DNA of 52,818 nucleotides, taken from IMG/VR virus record IMGVR_UViG_3300033153_006359, positions 1-52,818 of that record; one strand, given 5' to 3'. Shown piece after piece: positions 1-9,000 of this stretch (position 1 is the first letter of the stretch; each line of letters starts with the position of its first letter). Source of the stretch: a virus. Position numbers and translations under genes: made by a program. Under the pieces are notes generated by a model. That model was not told the origin of the DNA. It did no database searches and saw only the letters and a program-made list of their open reading frames with translations.

Positions 1-2
1 TA

Positions 3-167
3 ATAATATTCTTATTCCTCTCCGGCTGCTCATGCCAGGATCACAGCAGGAACTTCATCATATATGATAGCGAGGTACTCATAGAAGACATGGAACTACT
101 ACTAGAGAAAGGTAATGAAGAGAGTACAGCTGATAATAAGGGAACACTAAAGGTGGTGCCATGGTAG
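3..167 (+). CDS. Small lipoprotein, 5' end cut by window edge (spanin-like?)
   Basis: The open frame enters from the left edge and stops at 165-167; no start codon lies in the window. The visible residues begin with a hydrophobic run ending in a lipobox (LFLSGC), so the protein should be processed by signal peptidase II and anchored by lipid at the Cys. About 43 polar residues follow, with an acidic helical part (EDMELLLEKGNEE). The next gene starts inside the final codons (ATGGTAG overlap). Small lipoproteins beside a membrane protein gene are often outer-membrane spanins of phage lysis cassettes. That role is inferred from size, lipobox and position; the Pro-rich stretch typical of Rz1 is absent. 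Confidence 0.6.
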   Translation: MIFLFLSGCSCQDHSRNFIIYDSEVLIEDMELLLEKGNEESTADNKGTLKVVPW

Positions 168-475
168 ACTGGAGTGGAGAAGAGAGGAGAGAGGGGGAGA
201 GGGAACCTAGGAATTGTGGGGATACCTGCGATGAACATGGTATCTTAGCTAATGATGTGAAGTGGATAAGGAATCTAATGGTAGGAGGCTTTACCTTAGT
301 CCTCTCAGCTGTAGTCTATTTTAACATAGCTCTTACTGAGGGTATCAAGGAGATACATGATGAGGTAGTAGCTACAAACTCAGCGTTCCTAAAGAAGAGT
401 ATGGAACACGATTTTGATGTAGCTTCTCTAGCGAATAAAGTAGGTGCTCTGGAGGCTGTTTGTTGTGATAGGTAA
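161..475 (+). CDS. Single-pass membrane protein, possible lysis protein
   Basis: 104 residues: a charged N-terminal part (about 1-40, with Cys at 19 and 23), one transmembrane segment (about residues 41-63, rich in V, L, F and A), then a helical polar tail ending in a Cys pair. The start ATG overlaps the stop of the lipoprotein gene upstream, and the next gene starts inside this one, so the three are probably translated together. The shape and neighbours fit a holin or an inner-membrane spanin, but I recognise no family motif. A copy of the 12-bp palindrome lies at 424-435. Confidence 0.6.
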   Translation: MVDWSGEERREGEREPRNCGDTCDEHGILANDVKWIRNLMVGGFTLVLSAVVYFNIALTEGIKEIHDEVVATNSAFLKKSMEHDFDVASLANKVGALEAVCCDR

Positions 476-824
476 GTATAATACTCTAGAGGTCTGTGTT
501 AAGGCTACGGATAAGGCAGGCCAGTGGATAGTGACAGAGGGTATACTCTACAGAGGGATACAGGTTCATGTGGGGCAACTCACTGATGGAGCTAGTATCC
601 CTCTCTTCCTCAGAGGGTTAATACCTAAGGGAGGGCCCTTGTTCTGTCCAGCTGTAATCCATGATACAGCCTACCGTAACGGTCTATTGACTAGAAAGCA
701 GTGTGATGGGCTCTTCCTAAGGGCGATGGAGGATAATCACGTTAATATAGTGAGAAGGAAGATAATATATAGAGCGGTAAGGATCTTCGGCTCCTCTGCT
801 TATAATAAAGAGGAAGACAGATGA
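465..824 (+). CDS. DUF1353-like phage protein
   Basis: The protein has the landmarks of the DUF1353 family: a TDGAS motif followed by IP, and a later HDTAY motif (HD plus aromatic) in a protein of about 120 residues. The family is common in phages and prophages near lysis or tail genes; its activity is not established. I chose GTG at 465 because GGAGG at 451-455 sits nine bases upstream. An upstream in-frame GTG at 444 is possible but lacks a good ribosome site. The start lies inside the preceding membrane protein gene. Confidence 0.7.
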   Translation: MIGKYNTLEVCVKATDKAGQWIVTEGILYRGIQVHVGQLTDGASIPLFLRGLIPKGGPLFCPAVIHDTAYRNGLLTRKQCDGLFLRAMEDNHVNIVRRKIIYRAVRIFGSSAYNKEEDR

Positions 825-855
825 TATATAAGAAACTTGTAAGGGAGTACAGCTT

Positions 856-2046
856 ATGAACGTAGCACTCACAGTGCCTCCTGTAGCGGGAGCAGTTAAT
901 AATGGGGGGTCTGCTCCAGCAAATGATCCGACTCAACCTGTAGACCCTACAGCGGAGTTACAAGATAGAATAGGGTCCCTAGAGACACAGCTAGCGTACT
1001 CACAGAGTACTAGTCAAGCTAATACTGACGCTTGGAATACAGAGAGAGAGGGTATGCTCACTGATGCTGAGCAGGCTAAGATTACCTCAGAAGGTGCACT
1101 CTCCACATCTCAAGCAGAGACAGCTAGTGCACAAGCAGCTGCAGATGCAGCAGGCCTCTCCCTCGCTGAGTGGCAGGAACGTAACCTTGGTGTAGAGGGT
1201 AAGAGGACTACGTACGATGAGGCTGCTACTAAGGCTGGAGAGGCACAGGATGCCCCAGACTATGCAGGCGTAGATGTAAGTGGTGTAGATACACCAGAGT
1301 TCGATAGATACGATGAGAGTGGTCAGAGTAAGTATATAAGAGATAGTGAGACTGTCAGAGGACAGCTTACAAGCCTACTGGATACAGATAGTAAGTACCT
1401 TGAGCAAGCACGTATCAAGGCGAGAGAAGGGGCACAAGGTAGAGGCATGCTGAATACTAGCGTAGCAGCTGGTGCTGCTGAGCAAGCTGCTATACAAGAG
1501 GGCTTTAAGATTGCAAGCCAAGATGCTAAGGCCTATTCAGATAGTGGCTTGCTGACACAGCAGTCTGCTGATGAGGCAGCTAGTGATGTACACAAGACAG
1601 AGCTTAATAGTGCACTGACGATACAAGAGGCTGGTATAGCTCACCAGAATAAGCAGCTGGACAATGCCTTCCAGGTAGCTGTGAAGGGAATGGATACAGA
1701 GCAGCAAGTACTCTTCAGTGCAGTACAGGATCAGTACAATACTAATCAGGCACAGATTAAGGCTAAGATAGATAAGGACTTACTGACTATGGATCATGAT
1801 AGTAAGACTAAGTTAGCTGCACAGAGTTCCTTTAATACTATCCTTGTAAACGACAGTATGACATGGGAGAAGATGATGCTGGATGGAACTATACAGGAGC
1901 TGATGGCTACTAATCCGGCAGCAGTGAATGCACTATACGATAACCTGCACACGCAGACAGTCAACAAGCTGACCTTTACAGCTAACTCTCTGAATCTTAA
2001 TATGACTAACCAGATAGATGCGATAGCTCTAGGCTTCGGTATATAA
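856..2046 (+). CDS. Ala/Gln-rich helical protein, probable virion component
   Basis: 396 residues. After a Pro- and Ala-rich N-terminus (about 1-35) comes a long coiled-coil-like stretch (about 36-110) and then mostly helical, Ala/Gln/Ser-rich sequence. There are no Cys residues or transmembrane segments that I can see. A GGGAG site precedes the ATG. The stop overlaps the start of the next gene (TATAATG). It opens a run of six genes leading to the giant internal virion protein, so a structural or ejected role is likely. I do not recognise the family. Confidence 0.65.
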   Translation: MNVALTVPPVAGAVNNGGSAPANDPTQPVDPTAELQDRIGSLETQLAYSQSTSQANTDAWNTEREGMLTDAEQAKITSEGALSTSQAETASAQAAADAAGLSLAEWQERNLGVEGKRTTYDEAATKAGEAQDAPDYAGVDVSGVDTPEFDRYDESGQSKYIRDSETVRGQLTSLLDTDSKYLEQARIKAREGAQGRGMLNTSVAAGAAEQAAIQEGFKIASQDAKAYSDSGLLTQQSADEAASDVHKTELNSALTIQEAGIAHQNKQLDNAFQVAVKGMDTEQQVLFSAVQDQYNTNQAQIKAKIDKDLLTMDHDSKTKLAAQSSFNTILVNDSMTWEKMMLDGTIQELMATNPAAVNALYDNLHTQTVNKLTFTANSLNLNMTNQIDAIALGFGI

Positions 2047-2459
2047 TGAAGGAAGCTACTATACTAGATCTGGGTGAGATAGCAGATATTATGAGTGCGT
2101 ATGAGGGTAGAGATTGCTATGAGTACGTTGGTCATACTCTTAGGGAGCCTACCTTCCACTGGTTCTTCTCAGAGAGATTGAATAGTGCAGTGCTGTATGT
2201 ACCAGAGGATAATGATAGGTACCAGATACACATCTATGGTACTGGCACTGGATCCTCTCTAGCGAAGTTCTCCATTAAGACAGGAGCGTATATGCTAGAC
2301 TTAGGAGCACGTACACTAATCAACTGGGTACGAGAGGATCAGCTACAGTTACGCTTGTTCATGCGTATGATCAAGGCACATAGAGTAGCTAATGTAAATG
2401 GTGAGATACTATATGCTCACACACAAGACGATAGAGAAAGAATGATGGAGGTTATATAA
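2046..2459 (+). CDS. GNAT-like small protein, possibly T7 gp13-like
   Basis: 137 residues. The order of secondary structure (N-terminal ILDLGEIADIM helix, central strands around AVLYVPE and YQIHIYG, an amphipathic LRLFMRMIKAHRV helix, and a C-terminal ILYAHT strand) resembles short acetyltransferase-fold phage proteins such as the T7 gp13 type. The clear acetyl-CoA loop motif is missing, so catalysis is doubtful. It overlaps both neighbours by the TAATG pattern and lies at the head of the internal virion cluster. The fold assignment is inferred and weak. Confidence 0.5.
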   Translation: MKEATILDLGEIADIMSAYEGRDCYEYVGHTLREPTFHWFFSERLNSAVLYVPEDNDRYQIHIYGTGTGSSLAKFSIKTGAYMLDLGARTLINWVREDQLQLRLFMRMIKAHRVANVNGEILYAHTQDDRERMMEVI

Positions 2460-3250
2460 TGGCAGTTGGAGCAGGGTTCGCATATGTAGGAGTAGCACTA
2501 GGTGCCTCAGGCACAGCAGCATACGTAGTAGGTGTAGCTGTAGTAGCTGCCGTAGGTGCTGTAGTAGGTGGCTTAATCTCTGCGGTCTCTGGAGGGGACA
2601 TCGGAGAGGGTATGCTTTACGGAGCTGTAGGTGCTGTAGCAGCAGTAGGAGTAGTTGGTGCCCTCGGTGGCTTCGGTTCAGCTACATACTCTACATCTGG
2701 TGTAGGGGTGACAGGTGAGGGAGTTACAGGTGTCTCAGGTGGCTGGGCAACAGGAGCAACTAGTGCTGGGGCTAAGGGGGTTACAGCAGACACATTAGGA
2801 TCCCTAGGAGTATCAACAGGATCTACATCAGGAGGTGCCGGAGGTTCCCTGATATCCGGAGGAGAGTCTTTAGGCACTCAACTAGTAGTTGGAGGTCTTA
2901 AGGGTGGCTTTGATTATGTACAGGCATCTGAGGCTGCTGATGAGGCTGCTGATGAGGCAGAGAAGAACAGAGCTGCAGCCGTAGTCAAGCAGGATAAAGA
3001 CTTAGCTAATCGTCTAGCCATAGCTCGTGCAGCCAAGGGGCCAGAGTTCTTCCTTAATGAGAAGACAGCTCTTAGGCAGACAGAGACAGATCAGAGGATT
3101 AAGGAGTATGATGCTAAGGTAGCTACTGATGTAGGTACAAGAGGAGAGCAAGTCTCTCAATTAGGAGAGGGAGTGCTACAGTTGAAGGGAGCTACAAGAT
3201 CTCAGAGTACAAGTGGTAGTGACCTTGGTGATGTAGAGAGGACTGTGTAA
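2459..3250 (+). CDS. Gly/Ala-rich hydrophobic protein, possible ejection-pore protein
   Basis: 263 residues. The first 90 or so are hydrophobic and rich in Gly, Ala and Val, able to form two or three membrane-crossing segments. A Gly/Ser/Thr-rich middle follows (about 90-145), then a charged helical C-terminal half with an EAADEAADEAEK run. In T7-like phages a small protein of this kind (gp14) enters the cell membrane during DNA ejection. The position just ahead of the giant internal protein supports that role, but no direct family match is visible. Confidence 0.5.
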   Translation: MAVGAGFAYVGVALGASGTAAYVVGVAVVAAVGAVVGGLISAVSGGDIGEGMLYGAVGAVAAVGVVGALGGFGSATYSTSGVGVTGEGVTGVSGGWATGATSAGAKGVTADTLGSLGVSTGSTSGGAGGSLISGGESLGTQLVVGGLKGGFDYVQASEAADEAADEAEKNRAAAVVKQDKDLANRLAIARAAKGPEFFLNEKTALRQTETDQRIKEYDAKVATDVGTRGEQVSQLGEGVLQLKGATRSQSTSGSDLGDVERTV

Positions 3251-4332
3251 TGGCTACAGTAACCCCAGAGAGAGTAGCTACTGGTTCCGGTAGGACTGAT
3301 AGAGGCGGTAGAGATACGATAACTCAAGGTACATCCAGAGGAGACAGAGGTGGTGTACTTGGTGGAGATAAGAATACATCTACGAATTATAGGAAGGACT
3401 TAGGCTTCGTCACAGATGATCAGCAGTACGCAGGGATACTTAAGAGTAATGCAGAGTTCGATAGTGCTATCAGCTCTTCTCAAGGTACTGTAGATGCTGC
3501 TCAAGGTGAGTTAGATACTAAGAGGGATGAGGCTGTCTCTGCACTCGGTGGTGGTAACTCTATAGCAGCAACAGAGTTCAGAGACCTCTTTAAGAAGCCA
3601 GCAGGTTTAACATCCAGTATGACTTCGCTAGAGAGAATCGGTACTGATGTAGCTCAGTGGAATGAGAAGGTCTTTGGCGGAGGGGCCACCAGTGTGACCA
3701 CAGGAAGCACTGCACCTACAGCAGCGGATAACGCTATAGCAGCAGCTGATAAGGAGAGGGAGGCTAGGGCAGCAGCAGGTGGTAGTGTCTCTCTAACGGC
3801 TCCAGAGTACAATGCTATCAATGCATACAAGAGGGCAGCCCAGAACGTCATACCTGTCAACGTGTACTCAGGGGAGACTGGTGCACTAGAGACAACTATA
3901 AATATGAATAGAGAATTGCTGCATACTCTAGCAGTTAAGTCCTTCCATGGTATGGACAATACATTCCAAGGCTTCTATAAGGATAAGGATGGTAAGGTGA
4001 CTACAGATCCTCTTAAGGCTACTGGGTACCATATCTCCGGTCATATCCCTGAGGCTGGTATCAATATGAATAAGGAGCTGTACGAAGGACTGCAGTACGC
4101 TAATGATACATGGAGGCGTGGGTACCTTATTAAGGCACTAGAGAGTAGCACAGAGGCCTACAATACATCTGTGTCTTCTATAGAATCTGGATACGCTACA
4201 GAGATGGAAGGTATCAATGAGGCACAGGGTTTAATTACTGCAGCTACAGATGATAGACGAGCAGAGTTCGATCAATACAAGAGCAGACACCAGAGAAGAT
4301 TGCAAGGTCTCTCAAATCTGATGGGAGCATAA
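3250..4332 (+). CDS. Hypothetical virion-cluster protein
   Basis: 360 residues, soluble. A disordered Arg/Gly/Thr-rich N-terminus (about 1-45) is followed by alternating helical regions. The central part near YNAINAYKRAAQNV looks like an ordered domain, and the end (DDRRAEFDQYKSRHQRRLQG) is helical and basic. TAATG overlaps link it to the gene before, and the next gene begins two bases after its stop. I recognise no family; the context suggests a structural or ejected protein. Confidence 0.6.
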   Translation: MATVTPERVATGSGRTDRGGRDTITQGTSRGDRGGVLGGDKNTSTNYRKDLGFVTDDQQYAGILKSNAEFDSAISSSQGTVDAAQGELDTKRDEAVSALGGGNSIAATEFRDLFKKPAGLTSSMTSLERIGTDVAQWNEKVFGGGATSVTTGSTAPTAADNAIAAADKEREARAAAGGSVSLTAPEYNAINAYKRAAQNVIPVNVYSGETGALETTINMNRELLHTLAVKSFHGMDNTFQGFYKDKDGKVTTDPLKATGYHISGHIPEAGINMNKELYEGLQYANDTWRRGYLIKALESSTEAYNTSVSSIESGYATEMEGINEAQGLITAATDDRRAEFDQYKSRHQRRLQGLSNLMGA

Positions 4333-4333
4333 T

Positions 4334-5032
4334 ATGGAAGGGCAGCAAGTAGAAGCAGTGAAGACGATGAGAGGCGAGGAAGAGGTTAATAGACCACTAG
4401 AGGCGGAGCAGCCAGAGCTACCACCAGAGGTTAAGAAGGAAGCAGACCAGTATACCTCCATCCTATCTAAGCTGATGCATAGTAAGGATACGAAGGCTCA
4501 GATATACGAGATGCTCCAAGCTGGTGATCCTATGGAGACTATACCTCAGACAGCTAGTGCTATTAATATGCAAGGAGAGGCACTGTATAAGAGGAATAAT
4601 CCTAAGCTATCATTAGATGCCCTCTTCATTGGTGCACAGTTCCTCGTAATAGATCTAGTAGAGATTGGGAATACAGGTGGATTCTTCGAGGTTAATATGG
4701 AAGATGAGAAGGTAGCTGAGGTATTGCTGAAGAACACTATCCAGCCATATGTAGAGCAGGGACTGAAGGATGGTACTATAGATCCTATCGAGCTGCAGGA
4801 GAAGGTTGAGCCACTGATGAAGAACATAGGTGGTGCAGAGGATGTACGAAAGGAAGCTGAGGCTAATGGGATGCCTATGGAACCTGGAGTAGATGCTGCT
4901 ATGGAGGCGTACCGGAAGGAAGGTGTTATGCAGGAGAGAAGTAAGGTTGATAAGATGAAGCAGAGTGAGAGACAAGGACAAGTAGTTGAAGGTGCTAAGG
5001 AGAATGCTCAGGCACAGGGGGTACTACGATGA
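4334..5032 (+). CDS. Acidic helical virion-cluster protein
   Basis: 232 residues, acidic and largely helical, with no membrane segment except a mildly hydrophobic stretch (DALFIGAQFLVIDLVEIG, about residues 96-113). The C-terminus is Gln/Lys/Glu-rich and likely disordered. Its stop overlaps the next start (ATGA). It could be a chaperone-like or internal virion protein; I do not recognise the family. Confidence 0.6.
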   Translation: MEGQQVEAVKTMRGEEEVNRPLEAEQPELPPEVKKEADQYTSILSKLMHSKDTKAQIYEMLQAGDPMETIPQTASAINMQGEALYKRNNPKLSLDALFIGAQFLVIDLVEIGNTGGFFEVNMEDEKVAEVLLKNTIQPYVEQGLKDGTIDPIELQEKVEPLMKNIGGAEDVRKEAEANGMPMEPGVDAAMEAYRKEGVMQERSKVDKMKQSERQGQVVEGAKENAQAQGVLR

Positions 5033-6003
5033 GTGCATTAGGTGGAATCCTCTCGGTTATGTCGGGAGCAGGTACAGGGTATAATGAGGCCCTGCAGAGA
5101 CAATATGATCAACAGCAGAAGTCCCAGGAATCACAGCTACTCGCTGAGAGAGCGACAGCTATGGAAGAGCTACGTGCTAAGAACCAGATGGATAGGACTA
5201 AGTACACTACAGATGCTAGTGGAGTACAAAGGGAGTCTGATAGAATCTCTAGAGAAGGACAAGCTAAGCTGAATAGAGAGGCAACAGCCAGTAATATACA
5301 GACGAGAGCTGATGTTAACTTGCAAGCAGGTAAGGATCTCGAAGATTATAAGATGGAGAATATCCAAGAGTGGACTGTTAAGAAGGCTGATGCTAACTTT
5401 GAGGCTGCTGATAAGATGATCGAGAAGAACTTAGAAGCTAAGGGGCTAGAGAAAGGCACAGCAGAGTTCGAGCAGGCTAAGCAAGATATCTATAATAAGA
5501 ATAAGGAGTCCTTAACAGAGGAACAAAGAGCAGACTTAAAGATGAAAGCAGGTACACTAGCTCAAAAGTTTATTAAGGAGGATCCTGATTGGGTAGAGAA
5601 GAAGGCTAAGGAGTACGCCCGAAAGTACCCTGAGATATACGGGAAAGATGCTGTGCCTACAGAGGATCAAGTACTCGGGCACTTTGCTGATAGCATGATG
5701 CTTACTAAGGGTTTTGAGGTAGCTGGCTCAGGGCCTGTGAGACCAGCAGGACAGAGTGAGGTTGACGTAGCTATCAAGGCAGTTCAAGCTGGTGATGAGA
5801 AGGTGGCAGAGGAACAGTTAGCAACTCGTATTGGTGCTAAGAAAGCTAAAGAGGTCTTCGATCAAGCTAAGAGAACAGAGGCTGTATCAGGAGCTACCTT
5901 AACTAGAAGAGAGCTACCTATGACAGAACGTAAGAGTGGAAGTGGTACGCTTAGTACACCTGAGGAAGAGGCTGGTGTACTCCAGAAGTGGGAGGTACAA
6001 TAA
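5029..6003 (+). CDS. Coiled-coil virion-cluster protein
   Basis: 324 residues. After a short Gly/Ser-rich N-terminus the sequence from about 25 to 160 is dense in Glu, Gln, Lys, Arg and Ala, as in long coiled coils. A more ordered part follows (YARKYPEIYGKDAVPTEDQV). It overlaps its upstream neighbour by ATGA and ends two bases before the start of the giant protein gene. No family is recognised; its place in the cluster suggests a virion role. Confidence 0.6.
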   Translation: MSALGGILSVMSGAGTGYNEALQRQYDQQQKSQESQLLAERATAMEELRAKNQMDRTKYTTDASGVQRESDRISREGQAKLNREATASNIQTRADVNLQAGKDLEDYKMENIQEWTVKKADANFEAADKMIEKNLEAKGLEKGTAEFEQAKQDIYNKNKESLTEEQRADLKMKAGTLAQKFIKEDPDWVEKKAKEYARKYPEIYGKDAVPTEDQVLGHFADSMMLTKGFEVAGSGPVRPAGQSEVDVAIKAVQAGDEKVAEEQLATRIGAKKAKEVFDQAKRTEAVSGATLTRRELPMTERKSGSGTLSTPEEEAGVLQKWEVQ

Positions 6004-6004
6004 T

Positions 6005-9000
6005 ATGGCAGTAGATTACTATAGTTACTTAGATACAGGGGAGTCAGAGGTTGAGTCTTCTGACTCCCCTGATTACTTTGGATACCTTGATACAGAGAAG
6101 AAGGAAGAGGAAGCTGCTAAGGGTTTGAGTTGGACTGATGATAGTAGGGGCTTCTTCTCTGACTTCGCTAGTGAGGTATGGAGAAGTACTGGGAGTGCTC
6201 TCGAGAGTACAGGTAGAGGTATAGAGACTTTCTCTGGTGGAGAGTATGGAGAGGGCCTACGTAATGCTGGTGAGTGGATCCAAGGTACTGAGTATGCTAA
6301 GCAGGATTATGAGGAAGCTACAGGACAAGAGGGGGCTATTAAGACCTTCGCTAGAGATGTTGTAGGTACTATTACAGAGTCCTTCGTAGGCACTGGTACA
6401 GCAGCTGCTGTAGGTGGAGCTATCTCCGGAGGTAATCCCTTCGTAGCAGGTGCAGCAGGACTTGCTCAGTTAATCACACAGTTCGGTGGCGGTACTTACT
6501 CTGAGTTGATGGAGACTGGTGCAGCAGAGGGGCTCTCTGGTGAGCAGTTACATACATACGCTAAGAACGGAGCCCTCTGGGAAGTCATACCAGAGCTAGG
6601 TGATCAGATAGTCACAGTACTCTCAGCAGGTTTACTTGGCCCAGCGATGAAGGGTGGACGTAAGGCGTTACAAGCTGCTCTTAAGGCAGGCACCATCTCT
6701 GCTGATGATATAGTGAAGGGTATAGCTAAGGCAGAGGCTAAGGCTGGCTATAAGGCTGTAGCTGGTTCAGCTGTACTCGGTGGTACCACTGAGGTAATCA
6801 CATCTCTCGGTCAAGGGTACGAGAGGGAGAAGGTAGGTCTTGAGAAGCATGATGAGAACTATGCACGTACATGGTTACTCGGTGCTGTATCCTCTGGTGG
6901 GCCTGCTGTACTGGGTAGAGCTTATGTTAACAGTGAGAATAAGAAGAGAACTACGCAGGAGCTAAGAGTACTCAATAGTGATAATGCAGAAGTACGTACT
7001 ATAGCTGCTGAGAACATATACTCTAAGATAGAGTCTGTAGATAAGGAGTCTGCTGAGGACTTCCTCACAGTCGCTAAGGAGTCTATAGAGCAGGGTGTAC
7101 CTATTGATACCTCCGCTACATTTACAGCCCTCTACGAGGACGCTAGCACTGCACGATTGAATGCTGAGTGGACAGCTAGAGAGGAGGCTCAAGAGGTACG
7201 AGCTAATAAGCCAGAGGAGCTGCTAGACGATCGGAGTACTAATGAGGTACTGGAGAAAGAGATGGAACTCGCTAGCGAGGAGCAGATTAAGCAGGAGTCC
7301 CTCATCCTCTTTGATGAGTTGCAAGGTAAGAGAAGAGTACAGGAGAAGGAAGATAGCTTACGAGCGGAGCAGGCAAGAGGACAACTAGGTACAAAGTATG
7401 CTACCGTAGAACCTACAGCTAGAGATGATCAGGAAGCACTAACACGTACATACGATCCAGAAGTACCTGGAGAGGGGCCCACAGAGGCCCAGAGGATCAG
7501 CAGAGGACAAGCTGTACCCAGTGATATTAGCTCAGCAGTACCTTATGTACCTGCTGGTAGAACTAGACCCTTAGTACCTAAGGATGCTCATGAGAGAACT
7601 ATATCTTACTGGTCTCAGCCTAGAGAGACTAGAGAGATGCAAGCGGATGCACCAGAGGTGCCAGTGGAGAACTTCAGTGCTGCTATAGAGAGAGTAAGCC
7701 CTGTCCATAAGACTGCACTGATACAAGCCGCAGGTGAGATAGAGTCTAAGAAGGCTGAGTTAGAGCAAGCTACTACTATTGATGAGATAGATGAGAAGCA
7801 TAATGAGATAGATAAGCTTACGAAGAAAGTAGATAAGGTAGTACAGAAGGCTGTACCTGCAGAGGAGCTTGAGCAATTAGCTAAGGTAGCAGAGGAGCAG
7901 GAGGCTGTATCTTATACAGCTGCTGATGAGATAGATGTAGTTCCGGAGGAGATGGAAGAGGATACAAAGGTACTACCAGAGATCTATGAGAATGAGAAGG
8001 GAGAACAGGTAGAGACTCTTGAGAGTACAGAGATAGGCTCTATCGAGGTAGAGTATAATAAGGAGACAGGGAAGCAGAAGGGTAGCCGTTTCATAGTAAC
8101 TCTCAAGGAGACTGGAGAGGAGATAGTAGTGCGTGGTCGCTCTGCTGCTGATGAGATACTGAGGACTGGACAGAGACCAGAGGTAGTAAGGACTAAGGGT
8201 ACTAAGAAGGTATCTAAGGCTGATAGAGCTAAGTTAATCGGTAAGCTTACAGAGCTGGAGGAGAGTGTAGTAGATTATCTCTCTAGTGCCTTTAACCCTA
8301 AAGGAGATGTATATAAGTATATAGCTATAAAGAATCAAGTACTTCTTAATAGAGGTAAGAATGTTAATGTAAGTGATTATACTGATAAGTCTATAATTGC
8401 TGATGCTAAGCAGTTGAGTAGGAAGGTAGCTACATCACAGAGTGAGATGAAGGCTGCTAGTGAGGCAGGCTTCGGAGGCTCTGGTGCTCCGTTGTCCTCT
8501 CTAGAGAAGGAAGATGGGGCTCCAGTTGAGGATAGCTATATCTCAGATACCGAGTATGGTGCTCGTACAGATGAGGGTAAGGAGCAAGACCAAGGAGAGC
8601 TTACGGAGGAGCAGCAAGTACAAGAGGAAGGTGCAGTAACAGATACACAGGAACTTGCTACTACAGAGGAAGAGCAGGCTACAACTGAAGGTGCACCTAC
8701 TAGATCTACAGCTACAGTAGAGAAGGAACATACTCAGGAGAAGGGTAAGCGTAAGAGGTTCGTAAGCCCAGCGGGTGCTGACTACCATATCAGTGAGGGG
8801 CTTGATCAAGTCTACAGGATTGAGAGTGAGCTTACTGATAGTGGCAGGAAGTATAAGGGTAAGCCTATTATGGTAGCTAAGCAGGCTCTTAAGGATGCAG
8901 ATGGGAATACCGTAGGAACCTTTAATACTATTGAGGAAGCAGCAGGATCCATAGGTGCCAGTGTAGGTGAGAGGGATGTACAGGACTTCGATCTAGATCA

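Noticed and set aside
5936-6004. Upstream extension of the giant virion protein
   Set aside because: The extension overlaps the previous gene and lacks a ribosome site; ATG 6005 has GGAGG at good spacing.
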